Source: Tricholomella constricta (lineage: Eukaryota; Basidiomycota; Agaricomycetes; Agaricales; Lyophyllaceae). From it: a DNA stretch of 64,000 bases. The translations under genes and the position numbers were made by a program. How positions within the stretch are numbered: the stretch's first letter is position 1; each line of letters opens with the position of its first letter. The notes under the pieces were generated by a model. That model had not been told where the DNA came from and ran no database searches. It saw nothing but the letters and a program-made list of their open reading frames with translations. This document shows positions 58,711 to 64,000 of this stretch, one piece after another. The stretch lies in the NCBI GenBank assembly GCA_013368375.1, contig JAACJP010000001.1:2294001-2358000 (forward strand), given 5' to 3'.

Positions 58711-61700
58711 ATGCTCCCGCCGACATCGAGCAGCTATGGCCTCTCCGTGCCACGACCACACTCAGCTCTCTCCACACTGCGACCGCATTCAAGCCTTTCT
58801 GTTCACCGACCACCGTCCAGTGCCTCATCGCGGCCCCTCTCCCGTCTCTCCGCGCGTTCCCAAGCCCGGCATGCCCGCTCGCGACTTATCCCTCTCGCAC
58901 AAGCCCTAGTGCGACAAGTAACGGGACTCGATGACGGCAAAGATGCCGACGCCGCCATGACTTCTGATTTTCGCGAGGCGGTCGAGTTCGTGGTCAAGAA
59001 CCTGGAGGCGACAACTTTGAACAAAGGCGCTGCCAGCGTAGATATGGAGATTATGGATCGTCAGATACGCGGGTGTGTCTCATGGTTTACTATTCTCCTC
59101 AGGATCTAACGTGATATTGATATAGACATGCTTTAAAGGCGCGTTTAAACTCGCAGGATGAGGTCAGTGAGGCTCTAGAGGCGCGGTATCAGCATCTCAA
59201 GGCCAATCTTGATAGAGCGCGTGATATCGACGAGGAAATCACGGTAAGTAACCGTGACCTTCGTTGTATTTTTGCAAGGCTCATCGATGTTGCTTAGAGT
59301 TCGCGCCTACCAGATCACCTCCAGCTCCTAGTGCGTTTGGTGTCGTGCTCGTCCCACTCTTTTGCACTGATTTGCGACAGATCAAACTCTCGAAGCCCCC
59401 AACCCCCCTCACCCAGCATCACGCATCCTCTATCCTCCATGCAAGCACGCACCCCCCATCACCGCCGCCTACACTCACCTGGGCTTCTATTGTCGCTGAG
59501 GAGCCTTTTGAGGGCGATCATTGGGAGGGCGTGTACGGGCTTCCCCCGGGCTTCGTCCGACGTGATGATCGGCAGCCCGAGGGGTATTACGACAGGGAGA
59601 AAGAGAGCGAGCGGCTCGACTGGGACAGCCGCTGGAGTACGCCGTCGCTGTCGCCTCTGAACTCGGACGATTTGGAGCTCGATGAAGACCAGGAGGACGA
59701 GGAGAGGGAGCGAGAGAGGGCGCTTGCGGAGCTTAACGAGTCTGAATCTCAATCTAGGGAAGACGAGGGGGTAATGGCGGACGATGCCCTAGTGTATGGA
59801 GAGCGGGCGCCGGGAAGGGTGCCGCCACATACTTATGCGCATCGGAAGGAATTCGAGGCGCTCCAGGCGAAGCAGTATTGGAGGGAGGATTGGAGAGGAG
59901 ACGTCGATCCTTCGCAAAGGAGGCCATTTGATATGGGGGATGCATCGACTTTAGGTGAGCTTCATGTGTCGGTCTACCTTGATGACTATATTTTGCTCAT
60001 TGAAATCGAAACAGGACCTACGTTGCGTAGGATGTTGCGCACTGGGATCGATGTCAATGCGCCTTTGGCCGGTTCTCTTGAGAGTGTCGTGCAGAACGAG
60101 GTTGGAACCCATGACGGTGATCTTGCTAATTTGGACTGATATTTGTTGCAGAGATATATCAACGAAGAAGACGCGACCAGGGAGCTACTAATGGCACTTC
60201 AAGGAAGGACAAACATCATGCTTGAATGGGATACCACCCACAATGATCACTTGGAGGGTGTCTATGCCGCAAGTCCCTTCAACAACCTTCTAGGCGTCCA
60301 TTGCTGACAGAACTGCCTCTAATAGATGACCAAGTCCACCCCTTGCCTGCTACACCTCTCACTCGATGCCCAGGCCTCCATTCTCGCCTCTTTCGCACAC
60401 TCTGCCTCCACTCTCCAGCACCTCCGGAACTTCGTCTCAGGCGTCTTTGCCGATGCTGAGTCGCAGTATACGCACCGACCGACGGGACGCGCAGGGAAAA
60501 GCAAATCACGGTCTACACGCACACGCGAAGCATTCGCAGATGCTGTGGACCACGAAATCCGCGCACTCGACAAGTGGTGCGCAGCCCGCGAAGAAGCCAT
60601 GTGCCTTGCGTGGGGCGGCGGCGGCGGTTTATCATCCTCTTCTTCCTCATCATCATCCTCATCAAAGTCAGCTATGTTACAGACAAGCGATGATCTCACC
60701 ATCAGCCTCCTGGGCACCGAGAAAGCCGCCCACGATGCGTTCGAGCGCACCTTTGACGTGCTCCTCGACATCGTGCATTCCGTATACCCCGACTCCGCTT
60801 CACCCACATCTGCGCCTTCATCGTCGAACTGGACGAGCAGAAACAGGTCCGCCTCAGCCGTGAGCGCCGCTCTGCTGGATCAGCTCTTTGCGAGCGTCCA
60901 GGCGCATCTCGAGCGGGGCGAGCAGACCGCTGGGGCGGCACTTCTGCGCGTCTTTGTACGCTCTGCCGAGCCGATCTGGGGCATGATGGGCAAATGGTTG
61001 CGCGATGGCATGGGGCTCGGCGTGGCGATTGGCTCGGGAGACGCGGCGGCCATATGGGAGCTTGACGATGAGTTCTTCATTGAGAGCAGCGGGCTTGGGG
61101 TGGGGATGATGGGGCTAGGGCTGCTGGATCCCGAGTTTTGGAGAGAGGGATATGCTTTGCGGGAGGGTGTCGTTTATGCTGAGAAGCAAGGCGAGGCTGC
61201 TATGGATGTGGATGTGCTTGGAGGGGAAGAGAGGAGGCAGAAGACGATACCGCTGTTTTTGGAGCATGTGGCGGAGCCGGTGTTGAGTGCAGGAAAGGCT
61301 GTCGGGCTCTTGAGAGCCCTTGGCGTGCCGTTGTCATCGATCACTGCGGCAAATGGCGCAGGCGAGTGGCGCTCCTTCGAGGATCTGGTAAATTCGACTT
61401 CACCCTCTTCGGAGGATCACCAAGAGGACGAAGACACGCTGTTCTCTGTATCGATTGATACGCTCTCGCGGGTGATCTACGACAGACTGCTGCCAAGATG
61501 TAACGCAGCCGGTGCCCTACTTGCACGTGTGCTGGTGGACGACTGTGCTCTATGGAGCCACTTGCAAAGCATTGAAGACATGTTTTTGATGAGACGCGGT
61601 GATGCGATGAGCCATTTCACCGATGTACTTTTTGCCAAGGTAAGCTAGATCTACCAGGCCATGTCGTTCCAGCCTTCAACTCTCTTTACAGATGGACGCT

Positions 61701-62915
61701 CAGCAATCATGGACCGACTTCCACTTCCTAAACACCGCATTCCGGGACGTCGTCGAAGCAAGTTCCAGCGTCGGCGCAAAGGAGTGGATCCAGACGTCTC
61801 TCGTGCGCCTCGTGTACCGAGGGGGTAAAGAGAAGGACCGGGCTATTGCGCGAACTGTAAAAGCGCTTGACGGGCTTGCAGTGGAATACGCCGTGCCCTT
61901 CCCGCTGACGTACGTCTTCCAGCCGGCGACGCTGCAGGGTTATGGTGAAGTGTTTGTGCTGCTGTTGCAGATACGCAGGGCGAAGGGTGTCCTAGAGCGG
62001 ATATTGGTAAGGGGTGAAGCGAGGGGAGAGAGGCTCAGGGCCGAGCTGAAGGCGTTTTATGCGATGAGGAGTCGTTTGAGCTGGTTTATCAAGTGGGTTT
62101 GGGGCTCTTTCGTTGACTCGATGTGCTAATGCGAGCTTCTTTCCAGCACACTTTTGAATTTTCTGACAACTTATGTGTGTGCCAAGGCAACTTCTCCCCG
62201 TGTACTCTACTTATCCTTCCCCAGGTCGTTCATGCGCAAGTAGTCAAATTCCAAAAGGAGTTTCGAGAGGCTAAGTCTCTTGATGAAATGGTGCGTTTGC
62301 ATGACGATCAGTACGTTTCTCGCCATTTCATGGACATTATTCACGCACTAAAGGTTTTACTAGTCTCGACAAAATTCGCAGTCGCTGCCTCTTGAAACCA
62401 AATGTACTATTTGTCCTTTGCTTTACCAACAGCAATACTCACGCAAATGCCTGCAGACATCTTCCTTATACCGAGCTATCCTCTCCATCCTCGACATGGC
62501 CCTCCACTTCACCGACTTCTTCGTGACCTTTGCCGGGGACACAACAACAACACTTGATGTCTCTCGCCAGTCAATCTCGATGCGGCGCCACCGTAGCCGC
62601 CGCCACCGCCACCGCCGCCGCAACGTCATCGGTTTCTCTCAATCACTGCGTGACATGGAGGATAGCTCTGATGAAAGCGAAGACGAAATTCAAGAAGTGG
62701 GAGGCGCCGACGCCCCGGAGCCTTCGTTCAGCACCAATGCATCGGTGTCTTATGCGGAGGAGGGGTTCCAGACGCGGATGGACAAGATGTCGTCCGAGTT
62801 GGATGGGCTGGTGCGGTTCTTGAGGCGCGGTGTGGAGAGTCTGGCTGGGGGGACGGGGGAGGCAGCACCGGCATATGGGGTGCTGGCGTTCGCTCTTGAG
62901 GATTGGGATAACTGA
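58711..62915 (+). CDS. Gamma-tubulin complex component (GCP5-like, Spc97/98 family)
   Basis: Microtubule-nucleation subunit at the spindle pole body. Start ATG 58711 (MLPPTSSSYGLSVPRP); the frame upstream has only GTG. N-terminal part: DFREAVEFVVKNLEATTLN, SEALEARYQHLKANLDRARD. Middle: HTYAHRKEFEALQAKQYWRE, a segment typical of GCP5-type proteins, then RYINEEDATRELLMALQGRT and LSLDAQASILASFAHSASTL of the GCP N-terminal domain, GEQTAGAALLRVFVRSAEPI, LWSHLQSIEDMFLMRRGDAM and HFTDVLFAK. C-terminal domain: YVFQPATLQGYGEVFVLLLQ, MRSRLSWFI joined to TLLNFLTTYV, EMVRLHDDQ, SILDMALHFTDFFVTFAGD. Stop 62915. Acidic insert near residue 230 is long. Family is certain; the GCP5 paralogue choice is likely. 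At least nine introns. Confidence 0.88.
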
Positions 62916-63187
62916 CTTATGTGCTTGCGGCTTCTAGTGTACTGCATCTTTTCGTACGTTGTTTTCTTGGGATCATCGTCGTTTAGCACCGATCCGATTC
63001 TCACAATGTACCATGTAATATTAATAGGATCTAAGATACAGTAGATGGTATGCATAATTAAGTAACTGATAGAAAGTATTATGCTTCGCGTGTTTGGGTA
63101 TGATAGTCATACAGACAAGGTTCTTTCTTCCTTTGTCGCCACACATCATACACTCGACATCATCAGCATTTGTGACTGTCGCTTCCT

Positions 63188-64000
63188 TTAATGCACGCGT
63201 CTCGCGCCAACTTTATCGATTCTCCGGTTTATACCCCCCAAAAGAATCTTGATGAGAATATCTGGGTTTAGCTCACCGCCGATGTCAGTAAACGGAGTCG
63301 TGTCGACTATATCCTGCATCCGAATCTATTGTTAGTGTCCACTACATAAGCGGTTTATGTTGTCAGGCTCCTCACCCGTATCTTGTGCGTTCCGGCCAAT
63401 TCGTCGTCGAGCTCTTTGAGATACATGGTTGCTGATTTGGAGTTTCCAATTTGGACGAATTGAATCCCGAGCTAGCGGCAGGTAAATCAAGTCAACACAC
63501 CAACGGCTAACGGAAAGCATGGGGGTACTGGTGAAATGAATACTGACCTGGGACGGTGGAAAGTTCCCTCTATCCAGACGTCTTGCATAGTGGACAATTA
63601 TAGACTCTGGATCATCGGCTGAGAGGTATGTATCAGTCTGATGCTGTTGATATGTGGAAAATAACATAACGAAACACACTAGCGGCGCCGTCGGTCAGGA
63701 CAATGTAGTTGATTGGCTTAATTTGCTTCAGTTTTTCTTTATCACGTTGAACGGCTTCGATCTGGGACACATAATCCTGCAACAGTTCTTCGAGCTTGCC
63801 TGCAATGGGAGTGGCACCTCGCGGTTCGACCCTATCGAACAGATCTTCGACTGCTTGCGGGTTCTTATTCGACCGACAATGGTCAGTATGTTTTCAACCA
63901 TCCAATGTTGAAAGTAGTGAAGCCACCTTTAAATTCAAGCCAACTTTTGACGAGTTGAGGAAATAGATGTCAATCCCGTCCGTATCGTATAGCCCTGCCT
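63188..64000 (-). CDS. von Willebrand A-domain protein, 3' part (5' end outside window)
   Basis: Fungal protein with a VWA domain of the kind often paired with a C2/E3-like or TIR-like region; the N-terminal part is beyond the window. Visible exons read AGLYDTDGIDIYFLNSSKVG, VEDLFDRVEPRGATPIAGKL, EAVQRDKEKLKQIKPINYIV, LTDGAA, DDPESIIVHYARRLDRGNFP, LGIQFVQIGNSKSATMYLKE, LDDELAGTHKIR, DIVDTTPFTDIGGELNPDIL and IKILLGGINRRIDKVGARRV. The DGIDIYFLNS strand and TDGAA loop correspond to VWA metal-site regions, but a canonical MIDAS is not seen in the window. Four introns are visible. Stop TAA at 63190-63188. Confidence 0.82.

Overview
The window is nuclear DNA from a filamentous basidiomycete, most likely an Agaricomycete. 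Genes are split by many short introns (about 45-65 bases, GT..AG). Several lineage markers are present: a FunK1-type kinase, a Plavaka transposase, a DUF6532 protein and a tandem-domain single-pass membrane protein. No ribosomal RNA, transfer RNA, CRISPR array or bacterial-style operon was seen.

Layout. 1-12.5 kb is gene-dense and ordinary: the 3' half of poly(A) polymerase, an orphan Cys/His protein, mitochondrial GatB, a TRP-like channel head-to-head with GatB, and a CNH-like protein. 14.02-23.24 kb is a nested transposon. A Ty1/copia element has 280-base LTRs that look identical by eye, an AATGG target duplication and an initiator-tRNA-Met half-tRNA primer site. Its leader carries a 3.9 kb hAT element. 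The copia gag-pol is broken by one nonsense codon and one frameshift. The element landed 30 bases past the stop codon of a membrane-protein gene that itself carries a stop made by a 12-base duplication. 24.7-28.0 kb is a repeat island with a pair of inverted ~0.3 kb repeats around LTR-like DNA.

28.0-36.9 kb is a compact housekeeping block: SPT3 (SAGA), DDI1 (ubiquitin-receptor protease), ATG29 (autophagy), an IMPACT/YIH1 homologue and succinate-semialdehyde dehydrogenase. 36.9-41.8 kb holds two copies of a fumarylacetoacetate-hydrolase-family gene. One looks intact. The other is a pseudogene carrying a 148-base A-tailed insertion with target duplications, two microsatellites and a nonsense codon. 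A ~66-base minisatellite and a frameshifted coiled-coil gene lie between them. 42.0-44.4 kb has the septation protein Cdc14 (SIN) and the cytochrome-oxidase assembly factor COA3.

45.3-48.3 kb is a composite scar: a FunK1 C-lobe fused to the FunK1 upstream region, then a fragment of a gamma-tubulin-complex gene, then a wrecked gephyrin-like molybdenum-cofactor gene. The intact FunK1 and gamma-tubulin-complex genes lie at 55.3-62.9 kb in the same order. Between scar and source sit a Plavaka transposase gene and a divergent DUF6532 gene. The window ends inside a von Willebrand A-domain protein.

The housekeeping genes do not form one pathway. Several share short divergent promoters (GatB/TRP-like, ATG29/IMPACT, FAH/Cdc14, Plavaka/DUF6532). 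The most interesting biology is the mobile and duplicated DNA.
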